From Meiothermus sp. CFH 77666 (GTDB lineage Bacteria > Deinococcota > Deinococci > Deinococcales > Thermaceae): a stretch of DNA of 64,000 nucleotides. Of the stretch, positions 41,801 to 49,130 are shown piece after piece. Each line of letters begins with the position of its first letter. The stretch's first letter is position 1. Below the pieces are notes generated by a model. That model searched no databases and was not told the origin of the DNA. It worked only from the letters and a program-made list of their open reading frames with translations. The position numbers and the translations under genes are program-made. The stretch is from NCBI RefSeq assembly GCF_017497985.1, contig NZ_JAGDFV010000011.1:1-64000 (forward strand), written 5' to 3'.

Positions 41801-42732
41801 AAAGTGTTTTTGGCAATCAGCACGCAGCGAGGCATCCAGTCCAGGTCGGGGCTGAAGGCTTCGGGCTCGGGTTCCAGGGTTAGCCGCCGTACATCCAGCA
41901 GCTCGCTTTCCCCACCCCCACCGCCCGGTTGGTCGAAGTGGATGGGCACCGCAAAGGAGCGCCCCTCCTCGCGGATTACATCGAGGCTGATGAGCATCCG
42001 GTAATAGAAGCGCCCCAGGCTTCCCGCAAAGCGCTTGAGTAAGAACTGAAGCTGGGCCTCGAGGGAGTTCGGGTGTTGCAGGGCTGGCAGGCGCAGGGTT
42101 TTAAAGAGGGAGAGGCCGGTTTCGGCAAAAGCAGGCTGGCCCTCGAAGAAGGTTTCCAGGCCCTGGATGATGGGCAGGTAGGCGGTGGTTCGCTCGAGGT
42201 TGCCATCATCAAATAACTCGCTGTAAGGGCCGAAGGCCGGGTTGGCGTTGGCCATCCAGAGCATCAGCATCTCTTCCAGCAGAATTTCACGGTTCGAGCG
42301 GCCCTCGGAGGTGTCGGCCAGGTAGGCCTCGAGGCTCATCTCGCCCCGGTAAACCCGAATGGGGGGGAACTCGGTAGCAAACGAACGCAGAGCTTTTTCC
42401 ACCGCCTCCGGGCCCACGCTTTTCTCTAGCGCCGAAAGCGCTTGCTGCATCACGCCTGGATGCTGTTCCAGATATTGCCGCACCACAAAGTGCAGCATCT
42501 CGTCTATAAGACCCATCGCATTGATCTGGCTGGCGCTAACGGCCTGCTCCGGGTGGCGCACCAGGTCGCGCTTGGCGTTCATGGCCTCGGCGAAGCGACG
42601 AGCAGCCTGAAAGTTGGCAAAAATTACGTTCCCACTCAACGAAAACAGTGAGAGGTCAAACTGATAGAAGTCGCGTGCACTAGCGGAAACGTGAAACTCG
42701 AAAGCACCTAGGTGTGACCGATGGCAGCTCAT
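38845..42732 (-). CDS. GH13 glycosidase fused to an H1-like tail and HhH domain
   Basis: 1295 residues from ATG 42732 (CGGAGGG upstream). The central part (about 330-880) has GH13 alpha-amylase regions: DMVPNHVG (I), IRFDAAMTLA (II, nucleophile Asp), LLLAEAF (III, Glu) and FLNNPDEKTA (IV, where NHD is replaced by NPD). About 300 residues before it and ~230 after it are helical and unrecognised. Then comes a ~110-residue Lys/Ala/Pro/Ser-rich segment like histone H1 tails (about 1105-1215) and a C-terminal helix-hairpin-helix domain, LTRIKGIGPKISAALQAAG. The frame is continuous with uniform codon use, so it is one protein. A starch/glycogen- or trehalose-type reaction is likely; why it carries a nucleic-acid-binding tail is unknown. 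Confidence 0.85.
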   Translation of the reverse strand: MSCHRSHLGAFEFHVSASARDFYQFDLSLFSLSGNVIFANFQAARRFAEAMNAKRDLVRHPEQAVSASQINAMGLIDEMLHFVVRQYLEQHPGVMQQALSALEKSVGPEAVEKALRSFATEFPPIRVYRGEMSLEAYLADTSEGRSNREILLEEMLMLWMANANPAFGPYSELFDDGNLERTTAYLPIIQGLETFFEGQPAFAETGLSLFKTLRLPALQHPNSLEAQLQFLLKRFAGSLGRFYYRMLISLDVIREEGRSFAVPIHFDQPGGGGGESELLDVRRLTLEPEPEAFSPDLDWMPRCVLIAKNTFVWLDQLSRKYRREITTLDQIPEEELDLLQSWGVTGLWLIGLWERSKASKRIKQMMGNPDAVASAYSLYDYVIAKDLGGEAAVEVLRQKAARRGIRLASDMVPNHVGIDGRWVMEHPDWFISLPYSPYPNYTFNGPDLSEDARVGIFLEDHYYDKSDAAVVFKRVDRQTGEVRYIYHGNDGTAMPWNDTAQLNYLLPEVREAVIQTILHVARQFPIIRFDAAMTLAKRHIQRLWWPEPGGSPWGASIPSRAEHAMTKEQFDAAMPVEFWREVVDRVAREAPDTLLLAEAFWMMEGYFVRTLGMHRVYNSAFMNMLRDEKNAEYRQIMKNTLEFEPEILKRFVNFLNNPDEKTAVEQFGKGDKYFGVMTLCATLPGLPMLGHGQVEGFTERYGMEYRRAYYDETPDQGLVDYHYQQIFPLLKKRYLFAEVENFVLYDALAGEAVNEDVFVYSNRAGSERALVAYHNKNAHTSVWVRRSVGQPFKTGQGRETRQVGLAEGLQLSFDQRTFSIFRDLVTGLEFIRNNQELHEAGLYLELGPYQRKVLLDWREVYDHDGTYARLAQMLGATGVPSLDEARQELWLEPILRPFRELVNPTLFHKLLEGNSTLNEALREEVQGKLLALYKGVDQHLGSKPALLPVQQVLGRLEGALKVVDRGDLITSGALLGWVFTHGLGKAEESRAHLDEWRLGRVLEQTLSELGLGEVDARRAVSLTRLLLAHPELAQNPALLVQQMPGLLQEPDVQGFLKVNRFDGVVYFNREAHQAWLTGLNQMSLALAASEGEPPARVEKERKAWAALVAKLEKAAESSGYVVDQYLARIAPRKATPRKATERTRAQASAKSADSGAAKTKAPRKASAKKASSPTKAAKPKTEASKGSSGTKAAKTKGPASSARKARSSPAKSTPDDLTRIKGIGPKISAALQAAGITTFAQLARAKPETLKAALAAANLRFAPGLSTWAKQAAYLAKGDEKGFAAYIQKITAGRE

Positions 42733-43081
42733 ACAATCCCTCCGCTCTGCCCCAAGTGTATCAGTGCTTGATTCAGAGCGTTGACGGGCCTCCAGCAGGC
42801 CTAAGTGCGAGGTTTGTGCTTTCGGCCATCGCATCGGTTGCCCAATGCCCAGAGCTGAAGGCCGAAAGTGTCAAGACTCGCGATGTGAATGACTCCCTTC
42901 GCCAGAGCACAAAAAAACGTCAATACGAGATAGCCACAGACCAATCAAGCAATCTATACAGACCATTGGCTGCTCAGGCAATCTGGATTGCTTTATCTTT
43001 GGGCCATGATGATGGCTTGGGCTCAAGCATACTCGCCCCGGACTTCGCTCGACCTTTACAGAAGACTCAACTCAGGCGGCG
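42733..43081. other. 349-nt gap between the aminopeptidase and GH13 genes
   Basis: No gene seen. On the minus strand TTGATT (42949-42944), 17 nt, TATTGA (42926-42921) could be the promoter of the GH13 fusion. A short GCTGAAGGCCGAAAG sequence near 42852 recurs in related form near 38809 and (inverted) near 26604. Confidence 0.35.
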
Positions 43082-44317
43082 CTACTCGACCCATTCCCCC
43101 CGCTGCATCAAGGGTTCAGCCCGACCACTCTGGGTGATGCCATCTACGTCTATGTGTTCTGAGCCGATCATCCAGTCTATGTGGATCAGGCTGTCGTTGG
43201 CTCCTGCGGCGCGTTTTTGTTCTGGAGTCAGTTCATGACCTCCCTCCAGGCATTCGTCGTAGCTGGCGCCCAGAGCAATGTGACTGGCGGCGTTTTCGTC
43301 GTAGAGGGCTTCGTAGAAGAGCAGCCCGGTTTGCGAGATGGGCGAGCTATGGGGCACCAGGGCCACCTCACCCAGGCGCCGAGCACCCTCGTCGGTCTCG
43401 AGCAGGTGCTGCAAAATCTCCTGGCCCCTGTCGGCCTGGGCCTCGACCACCTGGCCCTGTTCAAAGCGAACCCGGATGCCCTCGAGTAAATTGCCATGCA
43501 GGCTCAGGGGCTTGGTACTTCGCACCCAGCCCTCTACCCGCTCGCGGTGGGGGGTGGTGAACACCTCTTCGGTGGGCATGTTGGGAATGCACCGGGCTCC
43601 GTTTTGGGCCTGTCCAGCTCCCCCCGCCCACACATGCCCTTCGGCCAGTCCCACATACAGGTCGGTGCCCGGTCCTCGGAAGCGCAGCGCAGCGTAGCGC
43701 TTGGCATTGAGCTGCTGCACGCGGCGCTCGAGGTTCTCGGCATGAGCCATCCAGGCTGCTACCGGGTCGGGCTGGTTCACCCGGCTCACCTTGAAAATAG
43801 CCTCCCACAGGCGTTCCACCTGCCGGGCGGGGGGGTCGTTGGGGAAGACCAGTTGGGCCCAGCGCGGCGAGGCAGCCCCGATGATGCACCAGTTGGTGGC
43901 AAAGCCACTGATTCGATCCGAGAAGGGTTTGCTGAAGCGGGCGGTGGTCTGCGAGGCCTGGCGAATCAGCTCGGGATCCTGCCCGCGCAGAATTTCGGGG
44001 TCGTCGGCCAGGATGCTCAGCCAGGCGTAGCCTTCGTCCAGGGCTTTGAGCCGGGCTTCCACCATGAAAGCTGCGTACTCCTGAAACGAGTCCCGTGGCG
44101 CATGGCGATAACGCGCCAGGTTGAGCTGCTCGTCGTAAAGTTGGGTCACCACCAGCCTCGAGCCCGCCTTGTAGGCTTCTTCCACCACCAGGCGGGTGAG
44201 CGGCAGCGCCTCGATGTTGGCGTTCACAAACAGTTTCTGACCCTTTTGGAGCCCCACCCCAACCTTGACCGCGACCTCGGCGAACCGGCGCAGCTTTTCC
44301 TGGAAACTGGCTGACAT
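43082..44317 (-). CDS. Aminopeptidase T (M29 metallopeptidase)
   Basis: 411 residues from ATG 44317 (ATG 44323 adds two). M29 family, a dimeric metal-dependent exopeptidase first known from Thermus aquaticus. Seen: metal/catalytic motifs FRGPGTDLYVGLAEGHVW, PTEEVFTTPHRERVEG (Glu/His), LYDENAASHIALGASY (Tyr/Asp/His) and IHIDWMIGSEHIDVDG (His/Asp) at the C-terminus. All ligand positions seem present. It may share a transcript with the GH13 gene downstream, but the 349-nt gap argues for separate control. Confidence 0.93.
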   Translation of the reverse strand: MSASFQEKLRRFAEVAVKVGVGLQKGQKLFVNANIEALPLTRLVVEEAYKAGSRLVVTQLYDEQLNLARYRHAPRDSFQEYAAFMVEARLKALDEGYAWLSILADDPEILRGQDPELIRQASQTTARFSKPFSDRISGFATNWCIIGAASPRWAQLVFPNDPPARQVERLWEAIFKVSRVNQPDPVAAWMAHAENLERRVQQLNAKRYAALRFRGPGTDLYVGLAEGHVWAGGAGQAQNGARCIPNMPTEEVFTTPHRERVEGWVRSTKPLSLHGNLLEGIRVRFEQGQVVEAQADRGQEILQHLLETDEGARRLGEVALVPHSSPISQTGLLFYEALYDENAASHIALGASYDECLEGGHELTPEQKRAAGANDSLIHIDWMIGSEHIDVDGITQSGRAEPLMQRGEWVE

Positions 44318-44360
44318 GCCCATCAGCCTACCCTACAGGGCGAACCTCGAGCCCCTCATG

Positions 44361-44366
44361 TAAACT
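44361..44366 (+). promoter_or_regulatory. -10 box of the SRPBCC gene
   Basis: TAAACT, 6 nt before ATG 44373: leaderless spacing. No convincing -35. Confidence 0.4.
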
Positions 44367-44372
44367 AGCGCT

Positions 44373-44810
44373 ATGCCGGAAGTCATGTCCGAACTCTACA
44401 TTCCCAAACCCCCCCAGGAGGTCTACGCTGCCGCTCGGGATCTTGCGGGCCTCAAACCCTACCTCAAGGATGTAGAAACCCTGGAGGTACTGGAAGACCA
44501 CGGAACCACCTCGCGCACCCGGTTTGTGGCTGTTGCGATGGGCAAAAAGGTGCACTGGATTGAGGATGAGCGCTGGTTTGATGCCGAGTTCCGCAACGAA
44601 TTTGATAGTAAAGAGGGCGACTTCGATGTCTACCGGGGTTCCTGGATCTTCTTGCCCGAGGGCGAGGGCACCAAGGCGGTATTGAAGCTCGAGTACGAAC
44701 TCAACATTCCTATCTTTGGTGGCCTGCTGCAAAAACTGGTCAAAAAGCTCATGCAGGAAAACATAGACGACCTGTTGCGTGGCCTGAAGGAGCGCTGCAC
44801 TGCGGCGTGA
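44373..44810 (+). CDS. SRPBCC-family (START-like) protein
   Basis: 145 residues; starts MPEVMSELYIPKPPQEVYAAARDLAGLKPYLKDVETLEVLEDHG and ends in a long amphipathic helix (LLQKLVKKLMQENIDDLLRGLKE). This is the SRPBCC/polyketide-cyclase-like ligand-binding fold, with the usual opening PxExVY and final helix closing a hydrophobic cavity. Ligand unknown. It lies just before the cysS leader. Confidence 0.75.
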   Translation: MPEVMSELYIPKPPQEVYAAARDLAGLKPYLKDVETLEVLEDHGTTSRTRFVAVAMGKKVHWIEDERWFDAEFRNEFDSKEGDFDVYRGSWIFLPEGEGTKAVLKLEYELNIPIFGGLLQKLVKKLMQENIDDLLRGLKERCTAA

Positions 44811-44815
44811 GGTGC

Positions 44816-44821
44816 TATACT
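44816..44821 (+). promoter_or_regulatory. -10 box of the cysS leader
   Basis: TATACT ends exactly 6 nt before ATG 44828, placing +1 on the A of the leader ORF. The -35 would fall inside the end of the SRPBCC gene and is poor. Confidence 0.5.
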
Positions 44822-44827
44822 CTACCC

Positions 44828-44851
44828 ATGACGTTTGCTCCGCGATGTTAA
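44828..44851 (+). CDS. Candidate cysteine leader peptide of cysS
   Basis: A 7-codon ORF, MTFAPRC, whose last sense codon is Cys (TGT), followed by TAA. It sits directly after a TATACT -10 box (leaderless) and upstream of a rho-independent terminator (44864-44906), then cysS. This is the order expected for attenuation by tRNA-Cys charging. Unlike the leu leader I could not draw a convincing antiterminator, so chance occurrence remains possible. Confidence 0.45.
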   Translation: MTFAPRC

Positions 44852-44863
44852 GCCTGCCTTTCT

Positions 44864-44906
44864 GCCGGGGTTGTGGTGTGCCTAGGGCCTCCATCCCGGC
44901 TTTTTT
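44864..44906 (+). terminator. Terminator between the SRPBCC gene and cysS
   Basis: GCCGGG (44864-44869) pairs with CCCGGC (44895-44900), with partial pairing inside, followed by six T (44901-44906). It may end the SRPBCC transcript or act as the cysS attenuator; a second small hairpin CTGGGC/GCCCAG follows near 44938-44958. Confidence 0.7.
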
Positions 44907-44976
44907 CATCGCCAGGCGGTCTTTTGTTTATCCTGCGCTGGGCCAGCAACGCCCAGACTAAGAATGGAGCAGTCCA

Positions 44977-46422
44977 ATGCCTTTGCAGATTTATAACACC
45001 CTCGCCAGGGCCAAACAGACCTTCACGCCGGCTACCCCCGGCTATGTGGGCATCTACGTCTGCGGCCCTACGGTTTACTCCGACCCCCACCTTGGGCATG
45101 CCCGCGGTCCCATCGTCTACGACGTGCTGCGACGTTGGTTGCGCTACCAGGGCTATAAGGTGCGCTTCGTCTCCAACATTACCGACGTGGGCCACCTGAC
45201 CGACGACGCCGACGAGGGCGAGGACAAAATCCAGCGCAGAGCCAAACTCGAGCGCCTGGAGCCCATGGAAGTAGCCGAAAAATACATGTGGAGCTACTTC
45301 GACGAGATGCAGGCTCTAAACGTTCTGCGCCCCGACATCACCCCCCGCGCCGCCGGGCACATTCCCGAGCAGATTGAGCTGACCGAGACCCTGCTCCAGC
45401 GGGGTCATGCCTACGTGGCGAACGGTTCGGTGTATTTCCGGGTTCGGAGCTGGCCCGAGTTTGGCAAACTTTCCAACCGCGACATCGAAGAACAGGAGGC
45501 CGGGGCCCGGGTCGAGGTGCGCGAGGAAAAGGAAGACCCGCGGGACTTTGCCCTGTGGAAGAGGGCCGACCCCGAGCACATTATGCGTTGGAACTCGCCC
45601 TGGGGCGTGGGCTTTCCGGGCTGGCATATTGAATGCTCGGCCATGAGCCTCAAATACCTGGGCGACGGCTTCGACATTCACGCAGGGGGTGTAGACCTGC
45701 AATTCCCCCACCACGAGGCCGAAATTGCCCAGGCCGAGGCAGCCGGACACCCCTTTGCCCGCTACTGGATGCACCACTATCACGTGCTCCTGAACGGCCA
45801 AAAAATGGCCAAGAGTACCGGCAACCTGGTTTCGCTGGCCGAGCTACGGGCCCGGTACGAACCGATGTACATTCGGTTCTACTTGCTCAACAGCCACTAC
45901 CGCAGCGTACTGGACTTTACCGACGAAGGTCTGGAGGCTGCCAAAAACGGCTACCTGCGCTTGCTGAATGCCTACCGGGAGGTACACCGGCTCGTCCACA
46001 CGGCGCCCGGTGGCAAACACCCAGGCCTGGAGCACGCGGTGGAAGAGGTGCATCGGGCTTTTGCAGAAGCTCTGGACGACGATCTGAATACCCCCCAGGC
46101 CATTGCTGCGCTGTTTAACTTCGTTACCGAGCTCAATAAAGCCCTGACCGAGCGGCCCGGCAGGGAGAGCCTGCAAAAAGCCGAGAAGGTTTTCGCAGAG
46201 TTGGGCGAGGGGGTGTTGGGGCTGTTCCCTGCTCGAGTGCTACAAAACCAGTTGGGGGGCGCTTTGCTCGAGGGTCTGGTCAGGTTACTGCTGGACATCC
46301 GGGAAGAGGCTCGCCGCAACCGCAATTTTGCCCTTTCGGATCGCATTCGGGATCGCCTGACCGAACTGGGGGTGGTGGTTGAGGACACCCGCGAAGGCCC
46401 CAAATGGAAGGTTGACGTGTAG
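44977..46422 (+). CDS. cysS: Cysteinyl-tRNA synthetase
   Basis: Class I synthetase, 481 residues. Seen: [16 protein letters not shown] (zinc Cys and HIGH variant HLGH), [34 protein letters not shown] (zinc Cys/His and the Cys-selective pocket) and KMAKSTGN (KMSKS variant). TGGAG lies 9 nt before ATG 44977. Its stop codon is immediately followed by the ATG of a GNAT gene, so the two are coupled. Confidence 0.97.
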   Translation: MPLQIYNTLARAKQTFTPATPGYVGIYVCGPTVYSDPHLGHARGPIVYDVLRRWLRYQGYKVRFVSNITDVGHLTDDADEGEDKIQRRAKLERLEPMEVAEKYMWSYFDEMQALNVLRPDITPRAAGHIPEQIELTETLLQRGHAYVANGSVYFRVRSWPEFGKLSNRDIEEQEAGARVEVREEKEDPRDFALWKRADPEHIMRWNSPWGVGFPGWHIECSAMSLKYLGDGFDIHAGGVDLQFPHHEAEIAQAEAAGHPFARYWMHHYHVLLNGQKMAKSTGNLVSLAELRARYEPMYIRFYLLNSHYRSVLDFTDEGLEAAKNGYLRLLNAYREVHRLVHTAPGGKHPGLEHAVEEVHRAFAEALDDDLNTPQAIAALFNFVTELNKALTERPGRESLQKAEKVFAELGEGVLGLFPARVLQNQLGGALLEGLVRLLLDIREEARRNRNFALSDRIRDRLTELGVVVEDTREGPKWKVDV

Positions 46423-46977
46423 ATGCTTGCCCACCGCCTGGATGAGGACAGCGAATTGCGCTTGCTGCAAGCTCACCACGCAGAGGCGCTTTACGCACTG
46501 GCCGACCGCAACCGCACCCACCTGCGCGCGTGGCTGGCGTGGGTGGATAGCGCCCACGATCTCTCGTTCATGTTGAATTTCATTCGTGGCCGCCTGGAGG
46601 CGCTGGCTGCTGGTCAGGGCTACAGCCTCTCGATCTGGCATAAAGGTGGTATAGCCGGAGTGGTGGGTCTGTACGACCTTGACCAGGCTGCCCGGAAGGC
46701 CGAGATTGGGTACTGGCTGGGCCAGGAATTCGAGGGCCTGGGCCTGATGACCCGTAGCGTCAGAGCACTACTCGATTACGCATTTGGTGAAGTCGGACTG
46801 CACCGGGTTCAGATCAAAGTGCATGTGGACAACCTGCGTAGCCGGGCCATACCGGAGCGGCTGGGCCTGCAACTAGAAGGATTGCTGCGTAACGACGGTA
46901 CACTTCACGGCAAGCCCTGCGACCACGCCCTCTACGCCATCACCGACCAGGAGTGGTTCGTCCGAAGCTCAAGTTGA
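46423..46977 (+). CDS. GNAT acetyltransferase, RimJ/RimL type (first of two)
   Basis: 184 residues; ATG directly abuts the cysS stop. The RimL-type pattern is clear: LRLLQAHHAEALYALADRNRTHLRAWLAW, AEIGYWLGQEFEGLGLMTRSVRALLDYAFGE (acetyl-CoA motif), HRVQIKVHVDNLRSRAIPERLGLQLEG and a complete C-terminus DHALYAITDQEW. Probable protein N-terminal or small-molecule acetyltransferase. A paralogue follows. Confidence 0.9.
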   Translation: MLAHRLDEDSELRLLQAHHAEALYALADRNRTHLRAWLAWVDSAHDLSFMLNFIRGRLEALAAGQGYSLSIWHKGGIAGVVGLYDLDQAARKAEIGYWLGQEFEGLGLMTRSVRALLDYAFGEVGLHRVQIKVHVDNLRSRAIPERLGLQLEGLLRNDGTLHGKPCDHALYAITDQEWFVRSSS

Positions 46978-47068
46978 TCGAGTCATCTTCGAGGAAACCG
47001 TTCCATCAGACCGAAAAATTCTTACTCGGGAATGCTACTGAGAGAGTTGAGGTCTGATCCTTGTATTC

Positions 47069-47581
47069 ATGTTCAGCTATCTGCTCGACGAGCATAGCGA
47101 ACTCCGCTTGCTGCTGCCCCACTTTGCCGAAGCATTGTTCGCTCTCACCAACGCTAATCGCAAGCATCTGCGGCGCTTTTTACCTTGGGTGGATGCCAAT
47201 ACCACACTGGAAGATACCAAAGCCTTTATCCAGGGAGCTCTGGATGGCTTCGCCAGGGGCGAACAACTGCCCCTGACGGTCTGGTATCGGAAAAAGCTGG
47301 CCGGAACACTTACCTTGTTTGACATCAAGCCCCCTCACCGTACTGCCGAGATTGGCTACTGGTTGGGCGCGGCTTTTGAGGGTAAAGGGTTGATGGCTCG
47401 CGGGGTGGAGGCGCTGATAAATTATGCATTTTTCGAGATGGGCCTCAACCGCCTCGAGATCAGGGCCAGCACCAAAAGCCTCAAAAGCCGCGCCATTCCC
47501 GAGCGGCTGGGATTCACCCTCGAGGGCATTTTGCGCCAGGAAGTCTGGTTGCACGGCAAGCCGCAGGACATGACTCTTTGA
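47069..47581 (+). CDS. GNAT acetyltransferase, RimJ/RimL type (second, short C-terminus)
   Basis: 170 residues, clearly paralogous to its neighbour: LDEHSELRLLLPHFAEALFALTNANRKHLRRFLPW, TAEIGYWLGAAFEGKGLMARGVEAL, KSLKSRAIPERLGFTLEGILRQ. It ends ...GKPQDMTL, about 10 residues earlier than the family's DHVLYA end, so the last strand may be lost through a point mutation or frameshift. The 91-nt gap after the first copy holds no other gene. Confidence 0.85.
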   Translation: MFSYLLDEHSELRLLLPHFAEALFALTNANRKHLRRFLPWVDANTTLEDTKAFIQGALDGFARGEQLPLTVWYRKKLAGTLTLFDIKPPHRTAEIGYWLGAAFEGKGLMARGVEALINYAFFEMGLNRLEIRASTKSLKSRAIPERLGFTLEGILRQEVWLHGKPQDMTL

Positions 47582-47602
47582 AGCAAGATTGGTCCAAACA
47601 AA

Positions 47603-47623
47603 AGCCCCGCAGCAAGCGGGGCT
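47603..47623 (-). terminator. Bidirectional-type terminator between GNAT 2 and the YugP-type gene
   Basis: AGCCCCGC/GCGGGGCT, 8-bp perfect stem with AGCAA loop. On the minus strand it is followed by TTTTG, so it mainly serves the metallopeptidase gene ending at 47644; on the plus strand it follows GNAT 2. Confidence 0.8.
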
Positions 47624-47643
47624 AAACCTGGGTCGGCTCGAGG

Positions 47644-48318
47644 TCACTCGCGGTTGGACATCATGATGGCGACGTAGTGCAGGATGGTGGCCACCGAGTT
47701 GGCCAGGGCAGCTACGTAGGTCATCGCGGCAGCGGTCAGGACGGCCCGAGCACCCCCCATCTCGCTGTTGTCCAGGAAATTCATCTTTTTAAGGATGTTC
47801 AGGGCCCGGTTGGAGGCATCGAACTCTACCGGCAGGGTTACGAGCTGGAACAGAGCTGCAGCGGCAAAGAGCCAGATACCAATGCTCATCAGGCCGGTAG
47901 CCCCCATGAACATCCCGGCAATGAAGATCCAGGGGCCAAACATGCTGCCGATATTGGCCACCGGCAGGATGCTATGCCGAACCCGCAACCAGGCAAAGCT
48001 CTTGGCATCCTGGATGGCATGCCCCACCTCGTGCGCTGCTACGGCGAGGGCGGCTGCGGAAGGGGAGTGGAAGTTGGGCTCAGAGAGGCGTACTGCCTTT
48101 GCAATCGGGTCGTAGTGGTCGGTCAAAGCGCCGGGTACCATTTCCACCCGCACGTTGTGAAGCCCATAGGCGTCCAGGATGGCGCGGGCTACCTGCTCCC
48201 CCGTCACCCCCCGGCTGTTGGCGACCCGGCTGTAGCGGGCATAGGTGCGCTGGAGCCAGAACTGTATGAACAGCGTTGCCACAAAAACCACAATCATCAG
48301 TAAGAACGTTATCGTCAT
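47644..48318 (-). CDS. YugP-type zinc metallopeptidase (membrane)
   Basis: 224 residues with an N-terminal membrane helix (about 3-22), the zinc motif AAHEVGHAIQDA near residue 95 and two to three further hydrophobic segments (about 115-135, 140-165, 192-215). Matches the neutral zinc metallopeptidase family (YugP/DUF2268-like naming varies). Strong SD GGAGGGAGG before ATG 48318. Substrate unknown. The 254-nt gap upstream (48319-48572) shows no other gene. Confidence 0.87.
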   Translation of the reverse strand: MTITFLLMIVVFVATLFIQFWLQRTYARYSRVANSRGVTGEQVARAILDAYGLHNVRVEMVPGALTDHYDPIAKAVRLSEPNFHSPSAAALAVAAHEVGHAIQDAKSFAWLRVRHSILPVANIGSMFGPWIFIAGMFMGATGLMSIGIWLFAAAALFQLVTLPVEFDASNRALNILKKMNFLDNSEMGGARAVLTAAAMTYVAALANSVATILHYVAIMMSNRE

Positions 48319-48572
48319 TCCTCCCTCCTACACGTATAAGGTAGCAGACGCCACATGAGGGCTCTGAGTCCTGGGTCACTTGCTCGAACTGGGTGCAAAG
48401 GATCACAACGGAAGGCAATCTTGTGGGTGACCATAGGGCTAAATGCTGAAGCGCAAAGGGCAGACCAACTAGGCTCGCAACCTGAGGTTTCCTCTGCTCG
48501 GCACACTGCTCTGGCTCAAAACTTTGCCAAAATAATCCGAAGTGCTGCAACAACATGAAAGCTATAGGGGTT

Positions 48573-48845
48573 CTAGGGTTGCAGGGGCTGGCTACGTACG
48601 GTGAAGCGAAGGGCGGTGCGTTCCTCGCTCTCGAGCTCGAGCTTCACAAAAGCCGGTTTCACAACTAAATCGAGGTTATCGGGGGCAATATATCCCCTGG
48701 CGATAGCGATAGCCTTGACCGCCTGATTAACCGCCTCGGGGCCAATAGCCTGAACCTCGACCTCGCTCTGGGAGCGCAGTAGAGCAGCGATAGCTCCTGC
48801 GACGGAGTTGGGACGTGACTTGCCGGACACACGGAGCGTTTCCAC
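48573..48845 (-). CDS. spoVS: Stage V sporulation protein S homologue
   Basis: 90 residues with the full SpoVS pattern: METLRVSGKSRPNSVAGAIAALLRS, the conserved VNQAVKAIAIARGYIAPDNLDL and KPAFVKLELESEERTALRF. An Alba-like small basic protein. In Bacillus it acts in sporulation, but Thermaceae do not sporulate and keep such genes; the role is probably nucleic-acid binding. Stand-alone minus-strand gene upstream of gltB. Confidence 0.9.
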   Translation of the reverse strand: METLRVSGKSRPNSVAGAIAALLRSQSEVEVQAIGPEAVNQAVKAIAIARGYIAPDNLDLVVKPAFVKLELESEERTALRFTVRSQPLQP

Positions 48846-49029
48846 GATACCTCCCTAGGCGAAGCTCCCTACCGCATTGTAGGAGCAACGGTAAAGCAAT
48901 GTCAAGAAAATGCGTTCTTGGCGGGTCTTTACTAACCTCTTGGCATGGCTTGAAGCAGCAGAATAACCAAGATGGGTATTCTTGTCCCAAAACCACGAAA
49001 AGCCGGATTTCTACACCACCTTGATTATA

Positions 49030-49058
49030 TTGACGCAGGCAGGGGTGATTCGTATACT
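49030..49058 (+). promoter_or_regulatory. gltB promoter
   Basis: TTGACG (49030-49035), 17 nt, TATACT (49053-49058): as strong as the leu promoter. +1 is expected near 49065. Confidence 0.85.
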
Positions 49059-49063
49059 GCTTC

Positions 49064-49092
49064 AAATCTTCGCAAAGTTATGCGAAGATTTT
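49064..49092 (+). promoter_or_regulatory. 5'-terminal hairpin of the gltB transcript
   Basis: AAATCTTCGCA/TGCGAAGATTT: a perfect 11-bp stem with a 6-nt loop, beginning at the predicted +1 and followed by TTTT then C6. It could be an attenuator, a stabilising 5' structure, or an operator read as DNA. The start codon at 49131 with GGAGG lies 38 nt further. Confidence 0.7.
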
Positions 49093-49130
49093 CCCCCCAT
49101 ACGTTTCGCTCAGTTCTGGAGGTCTGGCAG

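Noticed and set aside
40891-41883. Plus-strand ORF (330 codons) opposite the GH13 gene
   Set aside because: Shadow frame rich in His/Gly; GH13 motifs are on the minus strand.
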